A stretch of DNA of 40,671 bases from Acholeplasmatales bacterium (GTDB lineage: Bacteria; Bacillota_I; Bacilli_A; Acholeplasmatales; Anaeroplasmataceae). The stretch is taken from assembly GCA_024681175.1 (NCBI GenBank), contig JAILBI010000229.1:1-40671 (forward strand). Reading direction: 5' to 3'. The translations under genes were made by a program, and so were the position numbers. Below, in pieces: positions 9,034 to 18,469 of the stretch; the stretch's first letter is position 1; every line of letters begins with the position of its first letter. Under the pieces are notes generated by a model. The model worked only from the letters and a program-made list of their open reading frames with translations. It ran no database searches and was not told where the DNA came from.

Positions 9034-9573
9034 GTGAATCGTTTACAAGAAAAATATCAGAATTCCGTTAAAAAGGAATTACAAGAAAAATTCAATTACA
9101 AATCACCAATGCAAATCCCTGCACTAAGCAAGATTGTCATCAACATGGGTGTAGGTGAAGCAGTTCAGAACTCTAAGGTTCTTGACGATGCAGTTGATGA
9201 TTTAACTCTTATTGCTGGTCAAAAGCCAGTTGTAACAAAAGCTAAGAAATCAATCGCAAACTTCAAACTTCGTGAAGATATGCCAATTGGATGTAAGGTA
9301 ACATTAAGAGGAGTTAGAATGTATGAGTTCTTCGATAAGCTCGTTTCAATCTCACTTCCTCGTGTTCGTGACTTCCGTGGTGTAAATCCAAATGCCTTCG
9401 ATGGCCGTGGAAATTACACTTTAGGTGTTAAAGAACAATTAATCTTCCCTGAAATTGATTTCGATAAGGTTAAGAAAGTACGTGGTATGGATATCGTTAT
9501 CGTTACCACAGCCAAGACTGATGAAGAAGGACGCAGCCTATTAGCATTAATGGGTATGCCTTTCAGAAAGTAG
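9034..9573 (+). CDS. rplE: 50S ribosomal protein L5 (uL5)
   Basis: 179 residues. L5 binds 5S rRNA and contacts S13 in the intersubunit bridge. The [12 protein letters not shown] block, [19 protein letters not shown] and [11 protein letters not shown] are typical. Translation starts at GTG (9034), supported by GGGGAGGAAT 8 bases upstream and by the family N-terminus (NRLQEKY). GTG is rare among these ribosomal genes. Confidence 0.98.
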   Translation: MNRLQEKYQNSVKKELQEKFNYKSPMQIPALSKIVINMGVGEAVQNSKVLDDAVDDLTLIAGQKPVVTKAKKSIANFKLREDMPIGCKVTLRGVRMYEFFDKLVSISLPRVRDFRGVNPNAFDGRGNYTLGVKEQLIFPEIDFDKVKKVRGMDIVIVTTAKTDEEGRSLLALMGMPFRK

Positions 9574-9583
9574 GAATAGGAAT

Positions 9584-9769
9584 ATGGCAAAGACATCATT
9601 AGTTGTTAAGAATCATAGAAAACCTAAGTATAAAGTACGTGAATATACACGTTGTGAACGTTGTGGTCGTCCACATGCTGTAAGCAGCAAGTTCAAATTG
9701 TGTCGTATTTGCTTCCGCGAATTGGCTTACAAGGGACAAATCCCTGGCGTTAAGAAGTCAAGCTGGTAA
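9584..9769 (+). CDS. rpsZ: 30S ribosomal protein S14 type Z (uS14, zinc form)
   Basis: 61 residues, the short zinc-binding form. Two CxxC pairs are visible (CERCGRP and CRICFR), followed by the conserved [12 protein letters not shown] end. The zinc form is the one normally encoded in Bacilli spc operons. The ribosome-binding site (AGGAATAGG) is modest. Confidence 0.98.
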   Translation: MAKTSLVVKNHRKPKYKVREYTRCERCGRPHAVSSKFKLCRICFRELAYKGQIPGVKKSSW

Positions 9770-9804
9770 TTAGGTAGAAGTAAACTTTTATAGGAGGATA
9801 GAAT

Positions 9805-10194
9805 ATGACAGATCCAATAGCAGATATGTTCGTTCGTATTAAGAACGCAAATCAAATGCGCTATGAAACAGTAGAAGTTCCAACTTCTCAAATTAAGCTT
9901 GCAATTCTTAATGTTATGAAGAATGAAGGCTATATCGCTGATTATAGTGCAACTGAAGGTACAAAGAGTGTTACAACAATCACTTTAAAGTACATGGATA
10001 ACAAAGATAGAGTTATCAAAGGAATTAAGAGAATTTCTAAACCAAGCTTACGTCGTTATGCAGGAGCTGATAAGCTTCCATACGTATTAAACGGACTTGG
10101 AACAGCAATCATTTCTACATCAAAAGGTGTAAAGTCAGACAAGGAAGCTAGAAAGCTTAACCTTGGCGGTGAAATCATTGCTTATATTTGGTAG
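9805..10194 (+). CDS. rpsH: 30S ribosomal protein S8 (uS8)
   Basis: 129 residues. S8 organises the central domain of 16S rRNA and represses the spc operon in E. coli. DPIADMFVRIKNA at the start, then the RISKPSLRRYA and GLGTAIISTSKGVKSDKEA segments, are diagnostic. TAGGAGGAT precedes the ATG. Confidence 0.98.
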   Translation: MTDPIADMFVRIKNANQMRYETVEVPTSQIKLAILNVMKNEGYIADYSATEGTKSVTTITLKYMDNKDRVIKGIKRISKPSLRRYAGADKLPYVLNGLGTAIISTSKGVKSDKEARKLNLGGEIIAYIW

Positions 10195-10237
10195 TAAAAA
10201 AATTATATTTATTTAAAACATTATAGGAGGTGTTTTT

Positions 10238-10774
10238 ATGTCTCGTATTGGTAATAAGGCAATTAGCATCCCTGCAGGCGTTACAATTAACGTTGCTGAT
10301 GGCAATGTAGTAACTGTAAAGGGCCCTAAGGGAGAATTAACTGCTAAATTCAATAGCGAATTAGAAATTAAAGTTGAAGCTAACGTAGCTGAAGTTAAGC
10401 GCCCAAATGACAACCTAAAAGCAATACATGGTACAACACGTGCTCTTTTACAGAACATGGTTACCGGTGTTTCAGATGGTTACAAGATTGAACTTGAAAT
10501 CGTTGGTGTCGGCTACCGTGCTCAATTACAAGGAAACAAAGTGTCACTTTCAGCAGGATATTCACATCCTGTAGAGCTTGATATCCCAGCAGGTGTTAAA
10601 GTAGAGCTCCCTAAGAACACTAATATTATTATCACAGGAATTGATAAGCAGATTGTTGGTCAATTTGCGGCAGAGATTCGTGCTGTACGTCGTCCAGAAC
10701 CTTATAAAGGTAAAGGTATTAAGTACAAGGATGAACATATCCGTCGTAAAGTTGGTAAGACTGCGTCAAAATAA
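10238..10774 (+). CDS. rplF: 50S ribosomal protein L6 (uL6)
   Basis: 178 residues in two related domains. [16 protein letters not shown] at the start, VKGPKGEL, and the C-terminal [16 protein letters not shown] block identify it. L6 lies near the factor-binding centre. TAGGAGGTG precedes the ATG, and the 43-base gap after rpsH contains nothing else recognisable. Confidence 0.98.
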   Translation: MSRIGNKAISIPAGVTINVADGNVVTVKGPKGELTAKFNSELEIKVEANVAEVKRPNDNLKAIHGTTRALLQNMVTGVSDGYKIELEIVGVGYRAQLQGNKVSLSAGYSHPVELDIPAGVKVELPKNTNIIITGIDKQIVGQFAAEIRAVRRPEPYKGKGIKYKDEHIRRKVGKTASK

Positions 10775-10795
10775 AGAGAGGAGTGCTAGTATAAT

Positions 10796-11158
10796 ATGGT
10801 TAAAACATTCAATAGAAATGAATCTAGACAAAAGAGACATCTTCGTATTCGTCAGAATGTCATTGGAACTGCTTCTAAGCCAAGACTTAATGTCTTCCGC
10901 TCAAATAAGCAAATCTATGCTCAATTAATCGATGACGAAGCTGGTAAAACTTTATGCTGTGCATCTTCACTTGATAAGGACCTTAACATTAAGTGCGGTT
11001 CTAATATTGAAGCAGCCGGCAAGGTTGGCGAAGCAATTGCAAAGAAAGCAATTGATTTAAAGATTGAAAATGTCGTATTCGATCGTGGTGGTTATTTATA
11101 TCATGGTAGAGTAAAGGCATTAGCAGAAGCAGCAAGAGCTGCCGGATTGAAATTCTAG
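10796..11158 (+). CDS. rplR: 50S ribosomal protein L18 (uL18)
   Basis: 120 residues. L18 delivers 5S rRNA to the 50S subunit together with L5. The basic N-terminus ([15 protein letters not shown]), [16 protein letters not shown] and the [16 protein letters not shown] end are typical. GAGAGGAG lies 12 bases before the ATG. Confidence 0.98.
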   Translation: MVKTFNRNESRQKRHLRIRQNVIGTASKPRLNVFRSNKQIYAQLIDDEAGKTLCCASSLDKDLNIKCGSNIEAAGKVGEAIAKKAIDLKIENVVFDRGGYLYHGRVKALAEAARAAGLKF

Positions 11159-11170
11159 GAGGATAACAAA

Positions 11171-11698
11171 ATGGCTGAAAATGAACAAAGACAGCATGGT
11201 AAAGCAAGAGAAAAAGCTATTCCTGAATTTGAGGATAGAGTAGTTGCAATTAACCGTGTTGCAAAAGTTATCAAGGGTGGTAAGAGAGTCCGTTTTGCTG
11301 TCCTTATCGTATTAGGTGATAAGAAAGGTAGAGTAGGCTTCGGTATGGGTAAAGCTGCCGAAGTACCTGATGCTATTTCTAAAGCAACAGCAGCTGCAAA
11401 GAAGAATATGGTTAAGGTATCTTTAAAGGATACTACTATTCCTCATGAAGTTCTTGGTGTTTATGGAGCTGGTAGAGTCGTATTAAAACCAGCTGCACAA
11501 GGTACAGGTGTTATCGCCGGCGGTCCAGTACGTGCAGTACTTGAACTTGCAGGTATCACAGACATCCTTTCAAAATCACTTGGTTCAACAACTCCTGTCA
11601 ATGTCGTAAGAGCTACAATTGAAGGTTTAAAGCAACTAGAAACAATTGAACAAGTTGCAGCTCGTCGTGGCAAGACAGTTGAAGAAATAAGAGGTTAG
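11171..11698 (+). CDS. rpsE: 30S ribosomal protein S5 (uS5)
   Basis: 175 residues. S5 works with S4 and S12 in decoding fidelity. Visible are the dsRBD-like part ([19 protein letters not shown], with [15 protein letters not shown]) and the C-terminal [20 protein letters not shown] block. TAGGAGGAT precedes the ATG; rpmD starts 5 bases after the stop codon. Confidence 0.98.
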   Translation: MAENEQRQHGKAREKAIPEFEDRVVAINRVAKVIKGGKRVRFAVLIVLGDKKGRVGFGMGKAAEVPDAISKATAAAKKNMVKVSLKDTTIPHEVLGVYGAGRVVLKPAAQGTGVIAGGPVRAVLELAGITDILSKSLGSTTPVNVVRATIEGLKQLETIEQVAARRGKTVEEIRG

Positions 11699-11702
11699 TG
11701 TC

Positions 11703-11876
11703 ATGTATAAAATCACATTAATTAAAGGTTTAAGCGGCCGCAAACCTAATCAGGTCGCTACATGCAAAGCTCTTGGTCTTACAAAAATTGGTAAGACAGT
11801 TGTTAAAGAAGAAAACGACGCAATCAAGGGCATGATCGTTACCATTGCTCATATGGTAAAGGTTGTCCAGGAATAG
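11703..11876 (+). CDS. rpmD: 50S ribosomal protein L30 (uL30)
   Basis: A short 57-residue gene fills the gap between rpsE and rplO. It begins MYKITLIKGLSGRKPNQVAT and continues with LGLTKIGKTVVKEEN and the MIVTIAHMVKVVQE end, the typical bacterial L30 pattern. The ATG is at 11703 and the stop TAG at 11874-11876. The start has only a weak ribosome-binding site inside the rpsE end, so translation is probably coupled. L30 is absent from some reduced genomes; it is kept here. Confidence 0.97.
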   Translation: MYKITLIKGLSGRKPNQVATCKALGLTKIGKTVVKEENDAIKGMIVTIAHMVKVVQE

Positions 11877-11891
11877 GAGGTAAAAGAATTT

Positions 11892-12329
11892 ATGTTAGAT
11901 CAATTAAAACCAGTTCCTGGTGCAAGACACTCAAAAAAGCGTCTTGGTAGAGGTATCGGCAGCGGTTTAGGAAAAACTGCTGGTAGAGGAACTAAGGGTC
12001 AAAACTCACGTTCCGGTGGTGGAACACGTCCAGGATTTGAGGGCGGTCAGTTACCATTGTTCCAGCGCTTACCAAAAATTGGATTCAACAATATATTTAG
12101 AGTTACATATAATGTAGTCAACATTGAACAATTAAATGTATTCAATGACGGTGACACAGTTGATAAAGAAGCGCTTATTGCAAAAGGTTTGACAAAAGAT
12201 AACGAGAATGGAGTTAAGATTTTAGGCAACGGCAAGCTTGAAAAGAAGCTTACTGTTAAAGCATCTAAATTCTCAGCTTCTGCTAAGAAAGCTATTGAAG
12301 ATCTTGGCGGAGCTTGCGAGGAGATCTAA
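11892..12329 (+). CDS. rplO: 50S ribosomal protein L15 (uL15)
   Basis: 145 residues. The Gly/Arg-rich N-terminus ([19 protein letters not shown], then [19 protein letters not shown]) is diagnostic; L15 threads this tail through 23S rRNA. The last codons carry the GAGGAG that serves as the ribosome-binding site of secY. Confidence 0.98.
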   Translation: MLDQLKPVPGARHSKKRLGRGIGSGLGKTAGRGTKGQNSRSGGGTRPGFEGGQLPLFQRLPKIGFNNIFRVTYNVVNIEQLNVFNDGDTVDKEALIAKGLTKDNENGVKILGNGKLEKKLTVKASKFSASAKKAIEDLGGACEEI

Positions 12330-12331
12330 TC

Positions 12332-13642
12332 TTGTTTGATAAAGTAAAAAGAATTTTAAGCAATCGTGAGATTGTTTTAAAAATAATGATTACATTTGCA
12401 ATCTTACTTGTATTTAAGGCAGGAACATTTATTCCAATTCCACTCATCGATACTACAACTATAACTAGCATGATAAGTGGAAACGAGTTCCTAACAGTCC
12501 TCAACGCCTTCTCAGGTGGAGGACTTTCGAACTTTTCAATTCTAGCGCTTGGTATTTCACCTTACATCACTGCATCAATTGTAGTTCAGATGTTACAAAT
12601 GCTTATACCAAAGCTTAAGGATTGGGCAGAAGAGGGAGAGAATGGTAAGCAAAAATTAAATCGTGTAACAAGATATACAACTATCGTTGTTTCAATGATT
12701 CAAGCATTGTTAATTATTTTCTCACTTGGTTCAAAGCCAGAAAATATTTTAGGTAATGATTTCATAAGATATAATAATGCCTATTGGTTAATGTATATCT
12801 ATATGGCAGTAGTAATTACAGCAGGTTCTGCATTCACTATGTGGTTAGCAGACTTAATTACACGTCATGGTATTGGAAATGGTTCTTCAATGATTATCGC
12901 TGCAGGTATCATTTCAACAATCCCAGTAATGTTTACTACTCTTTATAGTAAATACCTTAACCCATCAACAGGCTTAGGAATTTTCTATTTCGTATTAATC
13001 ACTGTATTATATATTGCAATGATTATAGCTGTTGTCTTCTTTGAAGGCTCAGTTAGAAAAGTACCTGTTCAATATGCAAATAGACAAGCAGGTAAGCAAG
13101 GAGCAGAAATTCCTATTAAATTAAATTCAGCAAGTGTAATGCCAGTTATTTTTGCTTCGACAATACTATCAATCCCACTTACAATTGTTGGTGTTATGCA
13201 ATTACAAACATCAACATCAAGTACAGCTTTCTGGATTGATCAAGTATTCTCAACACGTCAGCCTATCGGTATAGCATTATATATAATTATGATAGTGTTC
13301 TTCAGTTTCTTCTATTCATTTATGGAAATTGATCCTGAAAAGATTGCAGAAAATCTTGAAAAAGGTGGAGCATTCATTCCAGGTTATCGTCCAGGAGAAG
13401 AAACAAAGCAACAATTATCTAGATTATTATTTAGAATTACGTTAATCGGTTCGACTTATCTAGTAATACTAGCCATGGTACCGATTATCATTGCAAAATC
13501 ATTTGGTTTTAGTTCTCAGGAATCATCAAAGATTGTAGTTGGTGGTACTTCACTTATTATCATTGTTGGTGTTGCTATTGAAACACTTAGACAGCTTGAA
13601 ACTCAAAGTGAAACTAAAGATTACAAGGGATTCCTTGAATAG
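12332..13642 (+). CDS. secY: SecY protein translocase channel subunit
   Basis: SecY forms the SecYEG channel for export and membrane insertion. About 436 residues with ten hydrophobic helices. Typical blocks are GTFIPIPLID early, the plug/TM2 region SGGGLSNFSILALGISPYI, and the cytoplasmic FFSFFYSFMEIDPEKIAENLEKGG region. The start is taken at TTG 12332, because GAGGAG (12318-12323) lies 8 bases upstream and the product then begins MFDKVKRI as in relatives. An upstream TTG (12314) would add six residues and overlap rplO further. The gap to adk is 13 bases. Confidence 0.97.
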   Translation: MFDKVKRILSNREIVLKIMITFAILLVFKAGTFIPIPLIDTTTITSMISGNEFLTVLNAFSGGGLSNFSILALGISPYITASIVVQMLQMLIPKLKDWAEEGENGKQKLNRVTRYTTIVVSMIQALLIIFSLGSKPENILGNDFIRYNNAYWLMYIYMAVVITAGSAFTMWLADLITRHGIGNGSSMIIAAGIISTIPVMFTTLYSKYLNPSTGLGIFYFVLITVLYIAMIIAVVFFEGSVRKVPVQYANRQAGKQGAEIPIKLNSASVMPVIFASTILSIPLTIVGVMQLQTSTSSTAFWIDQVFSTRQPIGIALYIIMIVFFSFFYSFMEIDPEKIAENLEKGGAFIPGYRPGEETKQQLSRLLFRITLIGSTYLVILAMVPIIIAKSFGFSSQESSKIVVGGTSLIIIVGVAIETLRQLETQSETKDYKGFLE

Positions 13643-13655
13643 GAGATAATTCATT

Positions 13656-14300
13656 ATGAGATTATTGATTATGGGAAGACCTGGTGCTGGTAAAGGCACA
13701 CAGGCAGTAAATATTAGAGAATTTTATGAAATTCCTCATATTTCTACAGGAGATATGTTCCGTGAAGCAATTAAAGAAGGAACTAAATTAGGACTTCTTG
13801 CAAAAAGCTACATGGATCAAGGTGGCTTAGTTCCTGACGAAGTAACAATTGGTATCGTTAAGGAAAGATTATTAAAGGATGACGCTAAGAAGGGCTTCCT
13901 TCTTGACGGTTTCCCAAGAACAATTTCACAAGCAGAAGCTTTAGATGATTTCTTAAATGAACAAGGAATCAAGCTTGATGCAGTACTTAATGTTGACGTT
14001 CCAGCTGAAAAGCTTATTAGAAGAATGGTTGGCAGAAGAGTTTGTAAAACTTGTGGTGCAACATATCATGTTGAATTTAACCCACCAAAGAAAGATGGCA
14101 TTTGCGACAACTGTGGTGCTACTTTAATTCAAAGAGCAGACGACACAGAAGCAACTGCAAAGAATCGTCTTGAAGTATATGACAGGAATACAGCTCCACT
14201 TTTAAATTATTATGAAAAGCAAAATATTTTAAAAGTAGTAAACGGAGATAAACCACTTGATGAAGTTTTCGAAAGTATTAAGGAAAGTCTTAAAAAGTAA
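13656..14300 (+). CDS. adk: adenylate kinase, zinc-binding long form
   Basis: 214 residues. It interconverts ATP + AMP and 2 ADP in the cytoplasm. The P-loop [10 protein letters not shown] is at 7-16, the AMP site at STGDMFR (30-36) and GFPRT at 85-89. The LID domain holds four cysteines (C130, C133, C150, C153), the structural zinc site of Gram-positive enzymes. GGAGATAATTC precedes the ATG. Its place between secY and map is standard. Confidence 0.98.
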   Translation: MRLLIMGRPGAGKGTQAVNIREFYEIPHISTGDMFREAIKEGTKLGLLAKSYMDQGGLVPDEVTIGIVKERLLKDDAKKGFLLDGFPRTISQAEALDDFLNEQGIKLDAVLNVDVPAEKLIRRMVGRRVCKTCGATYHVEFNPPKKDGICDNCGATLIQRADDTEATAKNRLEVYDRNTAPLLNYYEKQNILKVVNGDKPLDEVFESIKESLKK

Positions 14301-14303
14301 TTT

Positions 14304-15050
14304 ATGATTGAAATAAAAACTTTAAGAGAAATTGAACTTCTTAGAGAAGCCGGAAGAATAGTTGCTTTATGTCATCAAAAGATGAAAGAAGTAATTAAAC
14401 CCGGCATTACAACATTAGAACTTGATAGGATTTGTGAGAAGATCATTCGTGATAATGGTGCAACTCCTTCATGCAAAGGTTATGAAGGATACCAATACAC
14501 GATATGCACATCAGTAAATGAGGTTGTTATTCATGGTATTCCAAATAATAGGAAATTAAAAAATGGAGATATCGTTGATGTTGACATTTGTGCCTGTTAT
14601 AAGGGATATCATGGTGATTCAGCCTATACCTATTACGTAGGTAAAATCAGCAAAGAAGATGAAAAGCTTTGTGAAGTTACTAAAGAAGCATTATATGAAG
14701 GATTATCAAAAATCAAAGATGGTGCTTTCTTAGGTGATGTTTCACATGCTATTGAATCTTATGTACAACAATTCGGCTATAGTGTAGTTATGGAATATGG
14801 TGGACATGGAGTTGGTAAAAATCTTCATGAAGAACCAGATGTTCTTAACTATGGTGAAGCAGGAACAGGCCCAATCTTAAGAGAAGGCATGGTCATTGCT
14901 GTGGAACCCATGATTAATATGGGAAAGAAAGATGTTAGAACTCTTAATGATGGATGGACAACAGTTACCAGAGATGGTAAAAAGAGTGCTCATTATGAAC
15001 ACACTATTGTTGTTACAAAAGAGGGTTATGATATTCTTACAAAGCTTTAA
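14304..15050 (+). CDS. map: methionine aminopeptidase type I
   Basis: 248 residues. It removes the initiator Met from new proteins. All five metal ligands can be placed by comparison with E. coli MAP: D94, D105 (GYHGD), H168 (YGGHGVG), E201 (VAVEPM) and E232 (HYEHT); H76 (VIHGIP) is the conserved substrate His. There is no N-terminal SEC-C zinc extension. The start lies 3 bases after adk with no strong ribosome-binding site of its own, so coupling is likely. Confidence 0.98.
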   Translation: MIEIKTLREIELLREAGRIVALCHQKMKEVIKPGITTLELDRICEKIIRDNGATPSCKGYEGYQYTICTSVNEVVIHGIPNNRKLKNGDIVDVDICACYKGYHGDSAYTYYVGKISKEDEKLCEVTKEALYEGLSKIKDGAFLGDVSHAIESYVQQFGYSVVMEYGGHGVGKNLHEEPDVLNYGEAGTGPILREGMVIAVEPMINMGKKDVRTLNDGWTTVTRDGKKSAHYEHTIVVTKEGYDILTKL

Positions 15051-15070
15051 TAATTTCGAGGAGGAAAATT

Positions 15071-15292
15071 ATGGCAAATAAAGAAAATGTCATTGAACTT
15101 GAAGGTATAGTTAATGATGTGTTACCTAATACTCAATTTAAGGTAACATTAGAAAATGGTCATCAGGTTCTTGCTCACGTTTCTGGTAAAATCCGCATGA
15201 ATAACATACGCATTTTACCAGGTGATAAGGTTACAGTAGAACTTTCAACCTATGATTTAACACGTGGAAGAATCACTTATAGACACAAATAA
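15071..15292 (+). CDS. infA: translation initiation factor IF-1
   Basis: 73 residues with an S1-type OB fold; it blocks the A site during initiation. [20 protein letters not shown] and the [14 protein letters not shown] end are diagnostic. GAGGAGGAAA precedes the ATG. No KOW-type linker gene (ylxM-like) separates it from map. Confidence 0.98.
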   Translation: MANKENVIELEGIVNDVLPNTQFKVTLENGHQVLAHVSGKIRMNNIRILPGDKVTVELSTYDLTRGRITYRHK

Positions 15293-15311
15293 AATATTGG
15301 AGGTATTTAAT

Positions 15312-15425
15312 ATGAAGGTTAGACCATCAGTTAAACCTATGTGCGATAAGTGCAGGGTAATTAGAAGAAAAGGCCGTGTTATGGTAATTTGCGAAAATCC
15401 AAAACACAAGCAAAGACAAGGTTAA
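15312..15425 (+). CDS. rpmJ: 50S ribosomal protein L36 (bL36, zinc form)
   Basis: A 37-residue gene between infA and rpsM. The product begins [19 protein letters not shown] and ends NPKHKQRQG. The zinc ligands C11, C14, C27 and H32 are all present. TTGGAGGTATTT precedes the ATG at 15312; the stop TAA is at 15423-15425. The length and order are those of other Bacilli. Confidence 0.98.
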   Translation: MKVRPSVKPMCDKCRVIRRKGRVMVICENPKHKQRQG

Positions 15426-15440
15426 TTTTAGGAGGATAAT

Positions 15441-15806
15441 ATGGCACGTATAGCAGGTGTAGATATTCCAAATGAGAAAAGAGTAGTTATTTCACTTCAA
15501 TACATCTATGGTATTGGTGAACCAACTGCAAAGGAAATATTAAAAAATGCTGGTGTTTCTGAAGACACTAGAGTAAAGGATCTTACTGAAGATGAATTAT
15601 CAAAGATCCGTTCACAAGTTTCAAAGTATAAGATTGAGGGCGATTTACGTAGAGAAACTGCTCTTAATATTAAGAGATTAATGGAAATTGGTTCTTATAG
15701 AGGAATCAGACATCGTAAAGGTCTTCCAGTTCGTGGACAACATACAAGAAATAATGCTCGTACACGTAAGGGACCTAGACGTACAATTGCAAATCATAAG
15801 AAGTAA
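15441..15806 (+). CDS. rpsM: 30S ribosomal protein S13 (uS13)
   Basis: 121 residues. [19 protein letters not shown] at the start, then [12 protein letters not shown] and the C-terminal [19 protein letters not shown] block, which contacts P-site tRNA, identify it. TAGGAGGAT precedes the ATG. Confidence 0.99.
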   Translation: MARIAGVDIPNEKRVVISLQYIYGIGEPTAKEILKNAGVSEDTRVKDLTEDELSKIRSQVSKYKIEGDLRRETALNIKRLMEIGSYRGIRHRKGLPVRGQHTRNNARTRKGPRRTIANHKK

Positions 15807-15819
15807 TTAGGAGGATAAT

Positions 15820-16209
15820 ATGGCACGTAAAGTAGTTAAAACAAAACGTCGTGTAAAAAAGAACGTTCCTTATGGAGTAGCTCATATTCATGCGACATTC
15901 AATAATACAATCGTTACAATAACTGATCCAGATGGAAATGTTATTTCTTGGAGCAGTGCTGGTGCACTTGGTTTCAAAGGAAGCCGTAAATCAACTCCTT
16001 TTGCTGCACAAATGGCAGCTGAAGCTGCTGGAAAAGCTGCAATTGATCTTGGTGTAAACAAGGTTGAAGTTACAGTTAAGGGCCCAGGACAAGGAAGAGA
16101 AGCTGCAATTAGATCTCTTGCAGTAGCTGGACTTGAAATTACAGCAATTAGTGATGTTACACCAGTACCACACAATGGTTGTCGTCCACCAAAGCGTCCA
16201 AGAGGCTAA
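15820..16209 (+). CDS. rpsK: 30S ribosomal protein S11 (uS11)
   Basis: 129 residues. The [15 protein letters not shown] block, [20 protein letters not shown] and the [17 protein letters not shown] end are diagnostic. S11 lines the mRNA exit site with S7. TAGGAGGAT precedes the ATG. The downstream gap of 93 bases holds a 6-bp hairpin (TATTCT with AGAATA, 16244-16258) but no rpsD, unlike in Clostridia. Confidence 0.99.
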   Translation: MARKVVKTKRRVKKNVPYGVAHIHATFNNTIVTITDPDGNVISWSSAGALGFKGSRKSTPFAAQMAAEAAGKAAIDLGVNKVEVTVKGPGQGREAAIRSLAVAGLEITAISDVTPVPHNGCRPPKRPRG

Positions 16210-16302
16210 TTTGGTATTTAGCATTAAATGAAGTAAAAACAAGTATTCTGGGAGAATATTTGACTAATTAAAACTTTATAATAAGGAGGCCTGTTTTAAT
16301 TA

Positions 16303-17265
16303 ATGAAGGATTTAAAGTTTGAAAAACCAACAATTAAAATGATCGATGGTGGTCAAGACAATTATGGTAAGTTTGTAGTAACACCTTTGGAAAGAGGTTT
16401 CGGTATAACACTTGGTAATGCATTACGTAGAACATTAATGTCTTCAATGCCAGGTGCTGCTTTCACAAGCGTTAAAATTGATGGTGCAGAACATGAATTT
16501 CAAAATGTTGATGGAGTTTATGAAGATGTAATTACTATCATTTTAAATTTAAAGAAAGTAGTAATTAAAGTTGATTCTACAGATCCAAACTATGAAACAA
16601 CTGTAGAAATCAATCATGGTGAAGGCGAAGTTACTGCTGGTGATATCATTTGCAATAATGATATTAAGATTATTAATCCAGACCAACACATTGCTACTGT
16701 TTCAGCCGGAAAGACTCTTCGTATGGTATTAACAGTACGCCTTGGCAATGGATTTGTAGATGCTAAAACTAATAAAGAATTAGCAAATAATCTTGCAATT
16801 GGTACAATCCCTATGGATTCTATTTATACACCAATTGAAAACGTAGCATTCAACGTTGAAAAAACTCGTGTTAATCAAAGCAGTGCTGCTAACGGTGATA
16901 AATTAACTATCGAAGTAACAACTGATGGTTCGATTTCACCAAAAGAAGCAATGGCTATTGCCTCTAAGATGCTCATTGAACATCTTGAAATTATCGCTAA
17001 GGAAAGCGATGATGCAATGAAGACAGTATTCATGAGTGAACCTGAACAAGAAGTTTCAAACGTTAACAAAGATAAGTCTATTGACGATCTTGAACTTTCA
17101 GTTCGTTCATACAACTGTTTAAAGAGAGACAAGATTGAAACAGTTGGTCAATTATGTGATATGACTGAAGAAGATCTTATGAAAGTCCGCAATCTTGGTA
17201 GAAAGAGTCTTAAAGAAATTAAGACTAAGCTTGAAGATATTGGCCTAGGACTTAAGAAAAACTAA
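16303..17265 (+). CDS. rpoA: DNA-directed RNA polymerase alpha subunit
   Basis: 320 residues. The N-terminal dimerisation domain contains YGKFVVTPLERGFGITLGNALRRTL. A linker around 230-245 leads to the C-terminal domain (about 250-310) with SVRSYNCLKR, the DNA- and activator-contacting helix, and the VRNLGRKSLKEI helix-hairpin-helix. AAGGAGG lies 13 bases before the ATG, a somewhat long spacing. Confidence 0.99.
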   Translation: MKDLKFEKPTIKMIDGGQDNYGKFVVTPLERGFGITLGNALRRTLMSSMPGAAFTSVKIDGAEHEFQNVDGVYEDVITIILNLKKVVIKVDSTDPNYETTVEINHGEGEVTAGDIICNNDIKIINPDQHIATVSAGKTLRMVLTVRLGNGFVDAKTNKELANNLAIGTIPMDSIYTPIENVAFNVEKTRVNQSSAANGDKLTIEVTTDGSISPKEAMAIASKMLIEHLEIIAKESDDAMKTVFMSEPEQEVSNVNKDKSIDDLELSVRSYNCLKRDKIETVGQLCDMTEEDLMKVRNLGRKSLKEIKTKLEDIGLGLKKN

Positions 17266-17282
17266 TATAAGGAGATATTAAG

Positions 17283-17642
17283 ATGATTTATAGCAGATTA
17301 CGCCGCAATTCAGCTGCGAGAAAAGCTTTATTAAGAGATTTAGTTACAGATTTAATCCTTAATGGAAAAATTGAAACTACAACTACTAAAGCTAGAGAAT
17401 TAAAGCGTCTTGCTGACAAGATGGTTACTCTTGGTAAGCAAAACACACTTGCTTCTCGTCGTGAAGCTGTAAAGCTTGTTCGTTTTGAAAAGGCTGAAGA
17501 TGGTAAATATGCCATTCAAAAGCTTTTTGAAGAAATTGCACCTAAATTCAACAGCCGTAATGGAGGTTACACTCGTGTAATCAAGACTGGTTTCCGTAGA
17601 GGAGACAACGCTCCTATGGCAATTATTGAATGGGTTGAATAA
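17283..17642 (+). CDS. rplQ: 50S ribosomal protein L17 (bL17)
   Basis: 119 residues. LRRNSAARKALLRDLVTDL at the start, the TTTKARELKRLADKM block and GGYTRVIKTGFRRGDNAPM near the end are typical. It is the last gene of the superoperon; a terminator follows 10 bases after the stop. The ecfA-ecfA-ecfT-truA genes that often follow rplQ in Bacillota are not here. Confidence 0.98.
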   Translation: MIYSRLRRNSAARKALLRDLVTDLILNGKIETTTTKARELKRLADKMVTLGKQNTLASRREAVKLVRFEKAEDGKYAIQKLFEEIAPKFNSRNGGYTRVIKTGFRRGDNAPMAIIEWVE

Positions 17643-17652
17643 TTAATAAACT

Positions 17653-17678
17653 AGCCAATCTTCGTGATTGGCTTTTTT
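17653..17678 (+). terminator. terminator of the ribosomal superoperon
   Basis: AGCCAATC pairs perfectly with GATTGGCT around a 5-base loop (TTCGT), followed by TTTTTT. Placed directly after rplQ. Confidence 0.93.
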
Positions 17679-17679
17679 G

Positions 17680-17708
17680 TTGCTTAATTATATCCATTAT
17701 GATAAAAT
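17680..17708 (+). promoter_or_regulatory. promoter of the protease / C39 / lipoprotein cassette
   Basis: TTGCTT (17680-17685), a 17-base spacer and TAAAAT (17703-17708) with an extended -10 TGA (17700-17702). It starts just after the rplQ terminator, so the cassette has its own transcript. Confidence 0.55.
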
Positions 17709-17756
17709 TTTATTGTATCTAAAAAAACGTATTAACAAATTTATTGGAGAGTTTAA

Positions 17757-18467
17757 ATGAATAAAACAAAGTTTCTTTTTATTATTACAATCATTGATAC
17801 GTTTGCAATAATAATATTAACTATTTTTCTAATAATAGGTAATGTTAATAAAAAAGATAATGTTAATGTATTTAAAAAGAATATTAATAATATTGTTGAG
17901 GTTAAGGCATCCACTGATGGTTATGGTGAATCATATGGCAGTGGAATTGTATATGATGAAGAAGGTTATGTTCTAACTAATTATCATGTTATATCTTACA
18001 CTCATCTTGGAGAAAAAACTCTATTTGAAAATATTGAAATAAGGTTTCAAATAAAGGAAGAATATCAATCCGCATCATTTGTAAAATATGATGAAGATAA
18101 TGATATAGCCTTAATTAAAATTAATGAAGAAAAGAAATATGATACAATTACTTTTTCAAAAGATGAGTATGAATCTGGTGATAGAGTATATGCAATAGGG
18201 AACACTTCTAATTATGGTATTGGAATAAGTGAAGGAATTATTAGTGTAAAAGAAGTATATGTATCTTATGAAGATAAACAAAGATTAGTTATTCAAGCAG
18301 ATATTAATATTGCATCAGGCAATAGTGGAGGAGCACTATTAGATTCTAAAGGTAATTTAATTGGAATCACATCATTTAGAACAAAGGATTTATATGGTAA
18401 TGTGAATTATGGATTTACATATTCAATACCATTAAAAATAATAAAAGAATTCATAAAAGGAGAGTAA
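17757..18467 (+). CDS. HtrA/DegP-like trypsin-fold serine protease, membrane-anchored, no PDZ domain
   Basis: 236 residues. Residues about 5-28 are a strongly hydrophobic helix after a short Lys-containing start, a signal anchor placing the protease outside the membrane. The catalytic triad fits H77 (LTNYHVI), D116 (NDIALIKI) and S190 (ASGNSGGAL), all in the S1C/HtrA pattern. The chain ends about 45 residues after the serine, so the usual PDZ domain is absent. That makes it a minimal protease rather than a full DegP. GGAGAG lies 7 bases before the ATG. The next gene starts 2 bases after the stop, so the two are very likely co-translated. The substrate is unknown; the adjacent secreted protein is a natural candidate (inference). 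Confidence 0.88.
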   Translation: MNKTKFLFIITIIDTFAIIILTIFLIIGNVNKKDNVNVFKKNINNIVEVKASTDGYGESYGSGIVYDEEGYVLTNYHVISYTHLGEKTLFENIEIRFQIKEEYQSASFVKYDEDNDIALIKINEEKKYDTITFSKDEYESGDRVYAIGNTSNYGIGISEGIISVKEVYVSYEDKQRLVIQADINIASGNSGGALLDSKGNLIGITSFRTKDLYGNVNYGFTYSIPLKIIKEFIKGE

Positions 18468-18469
18468 AG

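Noticed and set aside
10790..10795. TATAAT just before rplR as an internal promoter
   Set aside because: No -35 element at any usual spacing and it lies between the ribosome-binding site and the start codon.
12314..12331. Earlier TTG start for secY
   Set aside because: The later TTG (12332) has GAGGAG 8 bases upstream and gives the family-like MFDKVKRI start; the earlier one adds six residues not seen in relatives.
16210..16302. Promoter between rpsK and rpoA (TTGACT and TATAAT)
   Set aside because: The two elements are only 11 bases apart, too close for sigma-A; rpoA is more likely transcribed from the superoperon.
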